Origin: Komagataeibacter xylinus NBRC 15237
Lineage (GTDB): Bacteria; Pseudomonadota; Alphaproteobacteria; Acetobacterales; Acetobacteraceae
Assembly (NCBI RefSeq): GCF_001571345.1
Contig: NZ_BCTP01000025.1
Coordinates: 1-43,027 of the forward strand
Direction of reading: 5' to 3'
Length of the DNA: 43,027 nucleotides
The notes below the pieces were generated by a model. That model was given only the letters and a program-made list of their open reading frames with translations. It made no database searches and had not been told where the DNA came from. Of the stretch, positions 17,035 through 24,710 are shown one piece after another; within the stretch, counting starts at the first letter, position 1; the number at the start of each line of letters is the position of its first letter. The translations under genes were made by a program, and so were the position numbers.

Positions 17035-17397
17035 TCAGGCGGTTTTGGGCGCTTCTCCGGCAGCCGGGGTCTGGGTATTGACGGCCTCGGGCAGCAGATG
17101 GGCCAGAACGGGCAGGATGGTCGCGGCGGGCAGGCCGGTCTTGTCCACCATGGCCTGAACCTGCTGGTTGCTCAGCAGCGAGCGCAGTTCATCGGTCGAG
17201 ATGGGCAGGTTGTGGCCATCGCCAATCCATGAGCGCACCTTGTCGCCCAGCCCGGCCTGTTCCGCCTGGGTCATCAGGCTGGTGATGGTGGCGGGGGTAA
17301 GAAGTTCGGCCAGGTAGGAATGTACCTGCTCCGACAGGCCCGCCGCACCGGCCAGATCGCTCAGCTTGCCCATAACATCATTGAAGATACCGCTCAT
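17035..17397 (-). CDS. YidB-like (DUF937) protein
   Basis: A 120-residue protein of the YidB/DUF937 family, function unknown. The sequence MSGIFNDVMGKLSDLAGAAG starts with the typical amphipathic helix. It is followed by LLTPATITSLMTQAEQAGLGDKVRSWIG and GDGHNLPISTDELRSLLSNQQVQAMVDKTGLPAATILPVLAHLLPEAVN (read in parts), which is the conserved order of the family (WIG, N.pIs...l, la...G.....l..LLP..v). The start is ATG 17395-17397 with a G/A-rich upstream region. It is cytoplasmic by sequence, with no signal peptide. Confidence 0.9.
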   Translation of the reverse strand: MSGIFNDVMGKLSDLAGAAGLSEQVHSYLAELLTPATITSLMTQAEQAGLGDKVRSWIGDGHNLPISTDELRSLLSNQQVQAMVDKTGLPAATILPVLAHLLPEAVNTQTPAAGEAPKTA

Positions 17398-17483
17398 TCT
17401 GCTTTGTTCCCGTCATGTCATTTGGTCTGTGCCGCATTATACTACACGACATAGAGTTATAGGAAATTTATATAAAACAGGAC

Positions 17484-17510
17484 AAAAAAAAGCGGTGCAT
17501 ATGCACCGCT
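17484..17510 (-). terminator. Rho-independent terminator after Nudix gene
   Basis: A perfect 20-bp palindrome AGCGGTGCATATGCACCGCT (17491-17510), followed on the minus strand by eight T residues. It lies about 100 bp downstream of the leftward Nudix gene and upstream of the YidB-like gene, so it should insulate the two. Confidence 0.75.
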
Positions 17511-17612
17511 GAGTTTAGGGAGGAAACGTCCAAGAAGCAGTTGCACAAGGCAGGTCTGCTTCCCGCCGTTATGACAACCCTCACATTGTTGTGTCAACAA
17601 AAAAACGTACGT

Positions 17613-18290
17613 TCATTTTCGTGCCTGGTACATGTGCCATGAAAGCAACGTTTTGGCGTCCGTCATGCCAATATGGGGCAGGTTCGCCATGTCGATCACC
17701 CGCAGGCGGATATGTTCGTGCTCGCAGGCAAGGCCGGTCTGCCGGTCCGTCAAGGCCTGGGCCAGGGTCTCGTCTATGTGCAGTTCGGTATAGTACAGGC
17801 CAATTGCCTCGTCACACCCGCCCGGTGAGAGCCAAACATGCGTCAGTTCCACCAGATCTTCGGCGCGCACATGCAGGTCGGCCCCCACTTCCTCAGCCAG
17901 TTCGCGTAGTGCCGTGCTGACAAACGCGCCGCCATCGAGCATGCCCGCGGGCAGGGCCAGCAGGTCGGGTTGGGCGACCGGCACGCGGGCCTCACGCGTG
18001 AGGATGGTGCGGTCGGGGTAACCGGGGCATTGCAGCACGACCATGACCGATACGGAATCACCCCGCAGCAGGGCGAGGCCGGGCACCGCCCTGCCTTCAT
18101 GCAGGGCGTCGGCCTCCACGAGTATGAAGCCCATGCGCTCCGGGCCAAAGGCCACCGCATCGCGCACCAGCACATGGCGTAACGTGAAGCGGGTGCGCAT
18201 GGCCTCATGCCACCGGCGGAAATGCGGGGCGGCAAGCACGCGCGCCTGCATGGTGGCATCAATGCCTTGTGCAAAGGAAATATCGGTCAT
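17613..18290 (-). CDS. Nudix hydrolase, ADP-sugar diphosphatase-like
   Basis: A 225-residue Nudix protein. The box reads LPAGMLDGGAFVSTALRELAEEVGADL; the RE-x-x-EE-x-G core is intact. The first Glu of the classical Gx5E is missing and the spacing is one residue short. This GMLD...GxFVxTAxRE form resembles plant AtNUDX14-type ADP-sugar diphosphatases, which cleave ADP-glucose or ADP-ribose. Other family features are TREARVPVAQPDLLALPAGML and LSPGGCDEAIGLYYTE. Start ATG 18288-18290. A role in sugar-nucleotide turnover is inferred; it is not in a glycogen operon here. Confidence 0.83.
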   Translation of the reverse strand: MTDISFAQGIDATMQARVLAAPHFRRWHEAMRTRFTLRHVLVRDAVAFGPERMGFILVEADALHEGRAVPGLALLRGDSVSVMVVLQCPGYPDRTILTREARVPVAQPDLLALPAGMLDGGAFVSTALRELAEEVGADLHVRAEDLVELTHVWLSPGGCDEAIGLYYTELHIDETLAQALTDRQTGLACEHEHIRLRVIDMANLPHIGMTDAKTLLSWHMYQARK

Positions 18291-18376
18291 CCGGCCTCTT
18301 CATGCCCTGGGCCAGCGAAAACGATCAGCCTCAGTAACGGTTAAAAAGCCAGTTCAGCCAGCATCCTGCAATGATG

Positions 18377-18456
18377 GAAAGTTTTTTGGTACCGCTTTTT
18401 TTCAAAAAAGCGGCGTTCTTCGAAGCTTTTTGAAAAAAGCTTCACCAAAAACTTTC
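18377..18456. repeat. Dispersed palindromic repeat, best complete copy
   Basis: An 80-bp element. The outer inverted ends are GAAAGTTTTTTGGT (18377-18390) and ACCAAAAACTTTC (18444-18456). Inside are two hairpins: CCGCTTTTTTTC/AAAAAAGCGG (18392-18412) and GAAGCTTTTTG/AAAAAAGCTTC (18422-18443). I use this copy to define the family. It lies between the start of the leftward Nudix gene and the stop of the leftward large glycosyltransferase gene. Confidence 0.85.
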
Positions 18457-18482
18457 TTATGATTGACGGCTATAAAACAGTC

Positions 18483-21440
18483 TCAGTCTGGCATAAACAG
18501 GCTGTGCATGATGTCGCCAATCCGTTCCTGATAGGCTTCCGGGTCGTGTTCGGTGGCAATGCGGTGCAGCGCATTGTCACGCACCGTATTCCATAGCATC
18601 TGGTCACGATACAGCCGGATGACCTGTGCGGCAAAGGCGGCGGGGTCGGTTATGTCGGCGCAGAGCATGTCATGCCCGTCCTGCCAGCCTGCCTGCTGGC
18701 ACAGAAGCGGCGAACCGACCACGGGCAGGCCATTGGCAGCCGCCTCGTGCAGTTTATAGGCAATGCCCGCGGCAAAGCGGGTGGGAGCCACAAACACGCG
18801 ATACCGGTCATAAATGGGGGCCGTATCGGCCACCTGGCCCAGCATGCACACATTGGGGTGCTGGCGCAGGGGGCCAAGATCGACGCGCGGGTTGACGTGA
18901 CCACACACGCCAAAGCGGATGTCCGGCCCGAGTTCGGCCACGAGCAGGGGCAGCACTTCGGCACTGAACCAGGCCAGCGAGTCAAGATTGGGGGCCTGCC
19001 GGTCATGCACCGCGCCGAGGAACAGGATGTCCCGCCGCGCGTCCCACCCCGGCCCCGTGGCGCGGGGCACCTGCACGTGGCCCAGAACGGACACATTATC
19101 AAAGCCCGCCTCACGCAGCAGGTCGGCTTCCGTTCCGTTTACCGCCACCACCCGGCGGGCAAGAAACAGCGGGGCCAGTTCCGCTGCCAGCCGCGTGGCA
19201 AAAGGCTGGGGGCTGGCAAGGCCATGAAGGCGCTCATAGGCCACTTCGCGGCAGGTGGCCAGGGCCTCGGTGTCAACCACGATCCGGTCGGTGGGAATGC
19301 TGGAGGCGGCCTCGTTGAAGATGGAGGCGAGGCGGGCGGCATTATGGGTGCGGGCGATCCAGATTGCATCGAAGCAACTGCGGCGCTCGTGCAAAAATGC
19401 ACTCAGCTCGGGCAGTTCGCGATCGTGAATGACCTCGACCTGATCGGGGAAGGCCGCCCGGATCGTGGCCAGATCCTCAATCGGGCGAAAAATGGGGTAG
19501 ACCGTGACACGGTAGCCCAAAGCCGCCAGCGTCGTGATGATGTCGTTCGAGCGTGTGAAGCCTGAACCCAGATAACGCAGTGGCAGCCTGTCCTCAATGA
19601 ACAGCACATGCCTGCTTCGTGCATCGGCATGCCGGGCGCGGGCCTGCAACGGGTCGTGCCGTAGGGGCCTGCGCCGCAGTTCCGGGCCATGGCGGCGCGT
19701 GAACAGGGCGCTGTTGCGCGCGATCAGGCGCGCAGCACTGGTGGCGTCCGACGTACCGCATTCATAATGCACAAGGCACACGTTGGGGTCGTACAGAATG
19801 CGGTAGCCCTGCGCGCGGATGCGCAGGCACAGATCCGTCTCCTCGAAATAGGCGGGCGCATAGGCTTCATCAAAGCCGCCAAGGGCCTGCGCCACATCGG
19901 TGCGGACCATGAGGAACACGCCCGAGCAGAAATCAACCGCGCGCACGAATCCGGCTTCGGGCACGGCAGGGTGGGCGTCGCGCATGTAACCCTGCACCGA
20001 GCCGTCGCGCCAGACGATGCTGCCTGCCTCCTGCAACACGCCATGGGTGCGGATGATGCGCCCGCCCACGGCCCCGGTCGTGGCATCGGCCATGAGGCGG
20101 CCCAGCGCATTGGCAATCGCGCCGTATTGCAGGTCCACGTCGTTGTTGAGGAACAGCACCGCAGGGGCGGCCACCCTTGCAAGGCCCGCGTTGCACCCGC
20201 GCACGAAGCCGATATTGCCTGCAAAGCGCAGCACCTCGATGCCTTTTACATGCTGCTCGATATGGGCCACGCCATCACGCGAGCCGGAATCCACCACGAT
20301 CACCTGAAGCGCGCCCGCGTAATTGGCCCGCAGCGAGGCCAGCGTGGACATGGTCATGGCAAACTGGTCATGCGCGATGATGATGACACTCAGCGCGGGC
20401 GGTCCGTCGGCACTGAAATCAATGCCTGCCGCCAGCAGCAGCGGCAGGCGCACGGCGCACATGTGGCGGAACAGGGCGCGGGCCTGCGCCTCGGTTACGG
20501 GTGGCGGCGCGGCGGGGCGCAGGTCGGGGCGGGCGGTGAGGTAGTGGCCAAAACCGTCGCGCGCGCGGCCTGCAGTCACGTCGGCCTGAATGGCGGGGTC
20601 GCGCATGTATTGCGCAAGATCCAGCATCGAGCACGGCTTGCGCAGTTCATGCACGCCGTGACGCAGGAAGTGGGCATAGCCGTTGCGCAGTTCGCCCCGC
20701 TCCACCGCCTCGAGCACGTCGGGGTTGACGGCGCAGTAGAAGGATTCGGAAAACAGGGGGCCGGGGTCAAATTCCAGTGGCGTGGCATTGCACAGGTAAT
20801 GGTGCAGGGCAGATTGCCATAATCCCTGTGTAATTTCCGCCTGCACGTCGGGGTAGGTGCGCGCGTACCATTCGGCATCGAAATAGGGCGAGAGCGTGCG
20901 CCATGGCAGGGCCGCCGCCCCGTGCAGCAGGTAATGGGCAAAAGGGCGGGTGAGGGCGCTGCCTTCCCCCTCCGGGGCCTCGGCAAGATAGGTGGCAGGG
21001 TCAAAAAAGCACGATCCGGTGCGCATCTGTGCATCGCCCGTGCGCAGGTAGTGGTCGTAGCCATTGCGGTAGCCGGCCTGCTCGAGGCCAGCCTGCGTCA
21101 TGTCGGGGTAGCCAGCGCGGTAGGCGTGCTCGTCAAACAGCCAGTGGGGGTTGTGGTCGTTCAGGCCCGCGTTCAGGTAATGGTCGAACCCGCTGCGCCA
21201 TACGCCCTGCGCCACCAGTGCCGCCACGTCAGGATAGGTGGCGCAGTACCATGCCTCATCAAAAAAGGGGTTGGGGGCGTGATGCAGGGCCGCGCCATGC
21301 TCGTGGTAGAAATCGCGCGCCTGCGCGGGTGTTATGTCCATAAGGTCCAGCACCGCGGCGTAGCGGGCATGGTACCATGCGGCATCGAAACTGGCCCAGC
21401 GGGCAGCCATTTCCGCATGATCGGGGGAAACAGCCATCAT
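18483..21440 (-). CDS. Large bidomain glycosyltransferase (repeat array + GT2 + GT4)
   Basis: A 985-residue protein. Residues 1 to about 330 carry seven copies of a roughly 45-residue repeat with the pattern FDxxWYxxxYPDV ... GxxxxxxxHYLxxG (examples FDEAWYCATYPDVAALVAQG, FDAEWYARTYPDVQAEITQG). The middle is a GT2 domain from about residue 345: LSVIIIAHDQFAMTMSTLAS, VIVVDSGSRDG, FLNNDVDL (the DxD-like metal motif) and YFEETDLCLRIRAQGYRI. The end, from about 635, is a GT4-like domain: VLFIEDRLPLRYLGSG, DILFLGAVHDRQAPN and VAPTRFAAGIAYKLHEAAANGLPVV. It is expected to assemble a surface polysaccharide. I chose ATG 21438-21440; a TTG one codon upstream is possible. No other polysaccharide genes are adjacent. 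Confidence 0.88.
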   Translation of the reverse strand: MMAVSPDHAEMAARWASFDAAWYHARYAAVLDLMDITPAQARDFYHEHGAALHHAPNPFFDEAWYCATYPDVAALVAQGVWRSGFDHYLNAGLNDHNPHWLFDEHAYRAGYPDMTQAGLEQAGYRNGYDHYLRTGDAQMRTGSCFFDPATYLAEAPEGEGSALTRPFAHYLLHGAAALPWRTLSPYFDAEWYARTYPDVQAEITQGLWQSALHHYLCNATPLEFDPGPLFSESFYCAVNPDVLEAVERGELRNGYAHFLRHGVHELRKPCSMLDLAQYMRDPAIQADVTAGRARDGFGHYLTARPDLRPAAPPPVTEAQARALFRHMCAVRLPLLLAAGIDFSADGPPALSVIIIAHDQFAMTMSTLASLRANYAGALQVIVVDSGSRDGVAHIEQHVKGIEVLRFAGNIGFVRGCNAGLARVAAPAVLFLNNDVDLQYGAIANALGRLMADATTGAVGGRIIRTHGVLQEAGSIVWRDGSVQGYMRDAHPAVPEAGFVRAVDFCSGVFLMVRTDVAQALGGFDEAYAPAYFEETDLCLRIRAQGYRILYDPNVCLVHYECGTSDATSAARLIARNSALFTRRHGPELRRRPLRHDPLQARARHADARSRHVLFIEDRLPLRYLGSGFTRSNDIITTLAALGYRVTVYPIFRPIEDLATIRAAFPDQVEVIHDRELPELSAFLHERRSCFDAIWIARTHNAARLASIFNEAASSIPTDRIVVDTEALATCREVAYERLHGLASPQPFATRLAAELAPLFLARRVVAVNGTEADLLREAGFDNVSVLGHVQVPRATGPGWDARRDILFLGAVHDRQAPNLDSLAWFSAEVLPLLVAELGPDIRFGVCGHVNPRVDLGPLRQHPNVCMLGQVADTAPIYDRYRVFVAPTRFAAGIAYKLHEAAANGLPVVGSPLLCQQAGWQDGHDMLCADITDPAAFAAQVIRLYRDQMLWNTVRDNALHRIATEHDPEAYQERIGDIMHSLFMPD

Positions 21441-21527
21441 CAATCCCTGTCTCGTTCCTGTTCACGGCGTTATGCCCGCAAAAGGTTAAGAGACGGTTTG
21501 AAACGCCAGTTTCTGGAACAGGTTGCC

Positions 21528-22430
21528 TCAGTCCCGTGCCGCGCGCCGCCGCGCCGGGTGGCCCCATGTGTTCATGATCACCACCCCCAGCATAACCACG
21601 CCACCGCCAAGCAGCGTGCGGCCTGCGGGCACTTCGCCCGTGAGCGCAAAGGCCAGCAGCATGGTGACGGGGGGCAGGGTATAGAGCAGCGCGGAGCCAC
21701 GCGCAGCCCCCATGTGGCTGATCACGAAGGTCCATGCGCCATAGCCCAGCGCCGCGGGAAAGACGGCGAGTTCCACCACCGCCGCCATGCACGACCACGG
21801 CGCATGGACAACAACTACGCAGGCGCGCGGCAGCCACGGCAGCAGCAGCAGCCCCCCTGCAATGAGAATATAGGCAATGGTGGGCAGCGCGCCATAGCGC
21901 GGCATGAGCTGGCGCAGCATGATGGTATAGATGGCCGAGCACAGGGCTGCGCCCAGCACCAGTGTCGCCCCGGAGCCGAACGCGATACCGCCTGTCTGCC
22001 CCCCCGCGATCAGGATCACGCCCGAGAAACTGAGCAGCGATCCCGCCCAGCCCCACGTGGTCAGCCGCTCACCCAGAACGGGCATGGCGATCAGCGCGGT
22101 CATGAGCGGACACGAACTGATGAGCAGGCTGGCCGCCCCGGACGAGACCGTAAGCTCGCCCATGTTGAACAGTACATTATAAAGTGAAATGCCAATGCCC
22201 GCGCAGGCCAGTATGCGCGGCACATCACGCCAGGCAGGCGGCGGTACGCGCCTGCAGGCCAGCCACAGGGCCGCAAGTACTGCCGCCCCCGCGTAACGGA
22301 TGGCGGCCAGCGGCACCGGCGGCATGTCGCGCAATGCAATGCGCACCACAGGATAGGCGCTGGCCCACGACAGGATGGCCGTTGCCACGGCAAGCGGCAG
22401 CATGCGGGCCGCCAGGGTCTTGTTGTTCAT
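21528..22430 (-). CDS. EamA/DMT-family transporter
   Basis: A 300-residue transporter with two EamA repeats and about ten membrane helices. Features are LSWASAYPVVRIALRDMPPVPLAAIRYAGAAVLAALWLA, a classical EamA first half, and GELTVSSGAASLLISSCPLMTALIAMPVLGERLTTWGWAG. The second half has VVELAVFPAALGYGAWTFVI and LLYTLPPVTMLLAFALTGEVPAGRTLLGG. The start is ATG 22428-22430 (MNNKTLAARM). An exporter of amino acids or metabolites is likely by family; the substrate is unknown. It lies 80 bp downstream of the YbaK gene on the same strand. Confidence 0.87.
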   Translation of the reverse strand: MNNKTLAARMLPLAVATAILSWASAYPVVRIALRDMPPVPLAAIRYAGAAVLAALWLACRRVPPPAWRDVPRILACAGIGISLYNVLFNMGELTVSSGAASLLISSCPLMTALIAMPVLGERLTTWGWAGSLLSFSGVILIAGGQTGGIAFGSGATLVLGAALCSAIYTIMLRQLMPRYGALPTIAYILIAGGLLLLPWLPRACVVVVHAPWSCMAAVVELAVFPAALGYGAWTFVISHMGAARGSALLYTLPPVTMLLAFALTGEVPAGRTLLGGGVVMLGVVIMNTWGHPARRRAARD

Positions 22431-22510
22431 GCTTACCGCATAGCAGGGTTTGAAACGCAAGGGGAATGGATTTACGCCCGGCGCTGATCTGCCCTGCCAT
22501 GATGGGCAGG

Positions 22511-23005
22511 TCAGTCCTTGCTGGCGGGCGGGGTCGAAATATCGGCGACCCTGGCGGCGATGACTTTCCGGGCATCTTCCGGGGCAAGGGCTACGACCAG
22601 CCCCTGGTCGCCCGCATTGATATAGACCGTGGGTTGCGTCATGGCCGCGGCCGAGAGCACGACGGGCATGGGGTTGGCCTGCCCGAACGGGCTGGTGCCA
22701 CCGGAGCGGAATCCGGTCAGCTCTGCTGATTTCTCGGGCGGCATCATGCGTGCATTGCGCCCCCCGAACAGGGCCGCCACCGCCTTGAAGTTGACCCTGT
22801 GATCGGCTGGCACCACAAGGCAGACGGGTGTTGCGCGGTCGACCTCCACCACCAGCGTTTTGAGCACGCAGGCGGGGTCCGCCCCGATGGAGGATGCGGC
22901 CTGCATGCCGATCAGCCCGCCACCGGGCGCGTATTCATACTGATGCACTGAAAAGGGCACGCCACTGCCGGCGAGAAATTCGGTAGCCTTTGTCTGTTGT
23001 GTCAT
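22511..23005 (-). CDS. ybaK: Cys-tRNA(Pro)/Cys-tRNA deacylase YbaK
   Basis: A 164-residue editing deacylase of the YbaK/EbsC family, which hydrolyses cysteine mischarged on tRNA(Pro). The conserved Lys is in ACVLKTLVVEVDRATPVCLVVPADHRVNFKAVAALFGGRNARM (read in parts). The family loop GFRSGGTSPFGQANPMPVVLSAAAM contains the GGxSP motif, followed by VYINAGDQGLVVALAP. Length and order match the family. Start ATG 23003-23005. It is in a leftward series with the DUF1275 gene upstream and the EamA gene downstream. Confidence 0.93.
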   Translation of the reverse strand: MTQQTKATEFLAGSGVPFSVHQYEYAPGGGLIGMQAASSIGADPACVLKTLVVEVDRATPVCLVVPADHRVNFKAVAALFGGRNARMMPPEKSAELTGFRSGGTSPFGQANPMPVVLSAAAMTQPTVYINAGDQGLVVALAPEDARKVIAARVADISTPPASKD

Positions 23006-23107
23006 GCTGTCTGTTTTTCATCCCCTCTGGTGCGGCCCATGCCGCCGGCTGCAACGCCAAGGATAAAATGGCACCCGCGTGCCATGCAACAGCAGGTGGC
23101 CTGCGCC

Positions 23108-23809
23108 TTATGCCCGCTCTGCGCCCCGCACGATGGCAGGCAGCGCGAGCACGATCAGCACGGCTCCCAGCCCCATGAGTGATCGCGTGCCCAAAAATGC
23201 ATAACCCAGCGCGCCTGCGGTGCCTCCCAGCACGAAAGAAGCGATGATCGCGCCATGAAGGCGCAGCCGCGTTGCCACGTCAGGCGAGGGGGATGTGCGG
23301 TTCCCCATCCACTGGGCCAGTTCCAGCCCGAGGTCGGTCAGCATGCCGGTCATATGCGTGGTGCGTACCCGCGCGCCCGAGATATGGGTGACCGTGGCGT
23401 TCTGCATTCCCATGAGAAAACTTAGGCCATAGCCCAGCACTCCGGCACCCGGCCCCGCAGGCAGCCAGCCCGCCACCAGCCCCAGTGCCATGAGCGCCAC
23501 GCCTTCCAGCAAGATGATGCGCGCATGCATGCAGGCCACGCCCCGCCTGCATCCGGCCATGAGGCGCAGCGTTGCCACAACCGCTCCCGCCACGAAGGCG
23601 GCCACCAGCCCCAGCCCGCACAGCACGGTCATGACCCCGCCCGGCGCCAGCCCTGTCGCCACGGCAGAGAGGTTGCCGGTCATGTTCGCGGCATAGGCGC
23701 CGAACGCCAGAAAGCCGGTCACATTCACGCCGCCCGCCACCGCGGCGAGCGTGCAGCCCAGCCTGATGTCGGTTCTGATATTGCGCGATGGGCCTTCGTG
23801 AACCAGCAT
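23108..23809 (-). CDS. DUF1275 (YoaK-type) membrane protein
   Basis: A 233-residue membrane protein of the DUF1275/YoaK family with about six membrane helices, function unknown. Family features are AAVAGGVNVTGFLAFGAYAANMTGNLSAVATGLAPG, where the MTGN motif is nearly invariant, LGYGLSFLMGMQNATVTHISGARVRTTHMTGMLTDLGLELAQW (read in parts), and an end helix ALGYAFLGTRSL. The start ATG 23807-23809 (MLVHEGPSRN) has a G/A-rich site upstream (cggaagacggat); the open frame extends to 23926 but that part is not like the family. Confidence 0.88.
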   Translation of the reverse strand: MLVHEGPSRNIRTDIRLGCTLAAVAGGVNVTGFLAFGAYAANMTGNLSAVATGLAPGGVMTVLCGLGLVAAFVAGAVVATLRLMAGCRRGVACMHARIILLEGVALMALGLVAGWLPAGPGAGVLGYGLSFLMGMQNATVTHISGARVRTTHMTGMLTDLGLELAQWMGNRTSPSPDVATRLRLHGAIIASFVLGGTAGALGYAFLGTRSLMGLGAVLIVLALPAIVRGAERA

Positions 23810-24710
23810 ATCCGTCTTCCGCGTGGCACGGGACAGTCCGCGCCATGATGGTGGTATCGGCCACGGGATGCGGCAAATGCAACCTGCAATACCAGCAAGC
23901 CCTCCGGCTGGACCCGGCGGGATCACATGGACGCGAGGCTTCAGAAAGAATTTCGCAACCTTGGGTAGTGTTTTCTGGTGGTATCAGAAACATGTCTTAT
24001 CAGGGCGCTGCGTGCATCCACGCGCTCACGCCCTGCCACGGGATCTGGCGCCGGGCGCATGCCCTGCCTGATTTGTACCATATTTCCAAAGTCGTTTTTA
24101 ACCGGGCCATTTGATTATACGATTATGGTAAGCCTGAGCGCGGACGCTTTCATAAATGTTGATAGCGTATATATGAATATATGTTCATAATTCGATAGCT
24201 TTTTAAGGTCATGATATTGAATTCCGAAGCATGGTTTATGCATATTCCAGTCGCGTCAATATTATAGGAAGATATACCTAAGCACTAATTTCCCTGCCAG
24301 AATCTAAGTATTTTGGAAGTGAACAGAGAGATGTTAAGTGATTTTTATAAACTTACGTGAATAAAAATATAAACCATAAAGTTAATATATGTTAACTTAA
24401 TATTTTGTTTCAGCTTTTTGCAAGAAAACACGATTTCCGTGTTAATTCTATCCCTGTCATGCAACCTGAAAGGGAAAGAGGCTGAATTTCCAAGGTCTGT
24501 TTTTTGCAATCGCGGGTTGTTATTCTCATTTTGCCACTTCAATATTCTGATCTATACATATGGACAGGCACGCATGATGATGGCATGTTCCGAAAAAATA
24601 CCTAATGAATTTACTTAAGTGATGATCAAGCGTTTACGTCTCCAGAAAACCGGGATGCGGCAGGCCTTTTGCGCCTGCGCGTATCGGCACTGGAGCAGCA
24701 TGGGTAAGTA
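23810..24710. other. Long AT-rich intergenic region
   Basis: About 900 bp. From 24100 to 24600 the sequence is clearly AT-rich compared with its neighbours. No tRNA, terminator or well-supported gene is seen. A rightward open frame at 24418-24618 and a leftward one at 24345-24542 have no ribosome binding site or recognisable domain. It should carry the promoter of the rightward amidohydrolase. Base composition suggests it may be acquired DNA or an old insertion site. Confidence 0.45.

Noticed and set aside
19689-20822. 377-residue rightward open frame inside the large glycosyltransferase gene
   Set aside because: Antisense to the GT2 domain, with low-complexity His/Arg/Gly composition.
24345-24618. 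Two overlapping short frames in the AT-rich spacer
   Set aside because: No initiation signals or domain; frames of this length are expected by chance.
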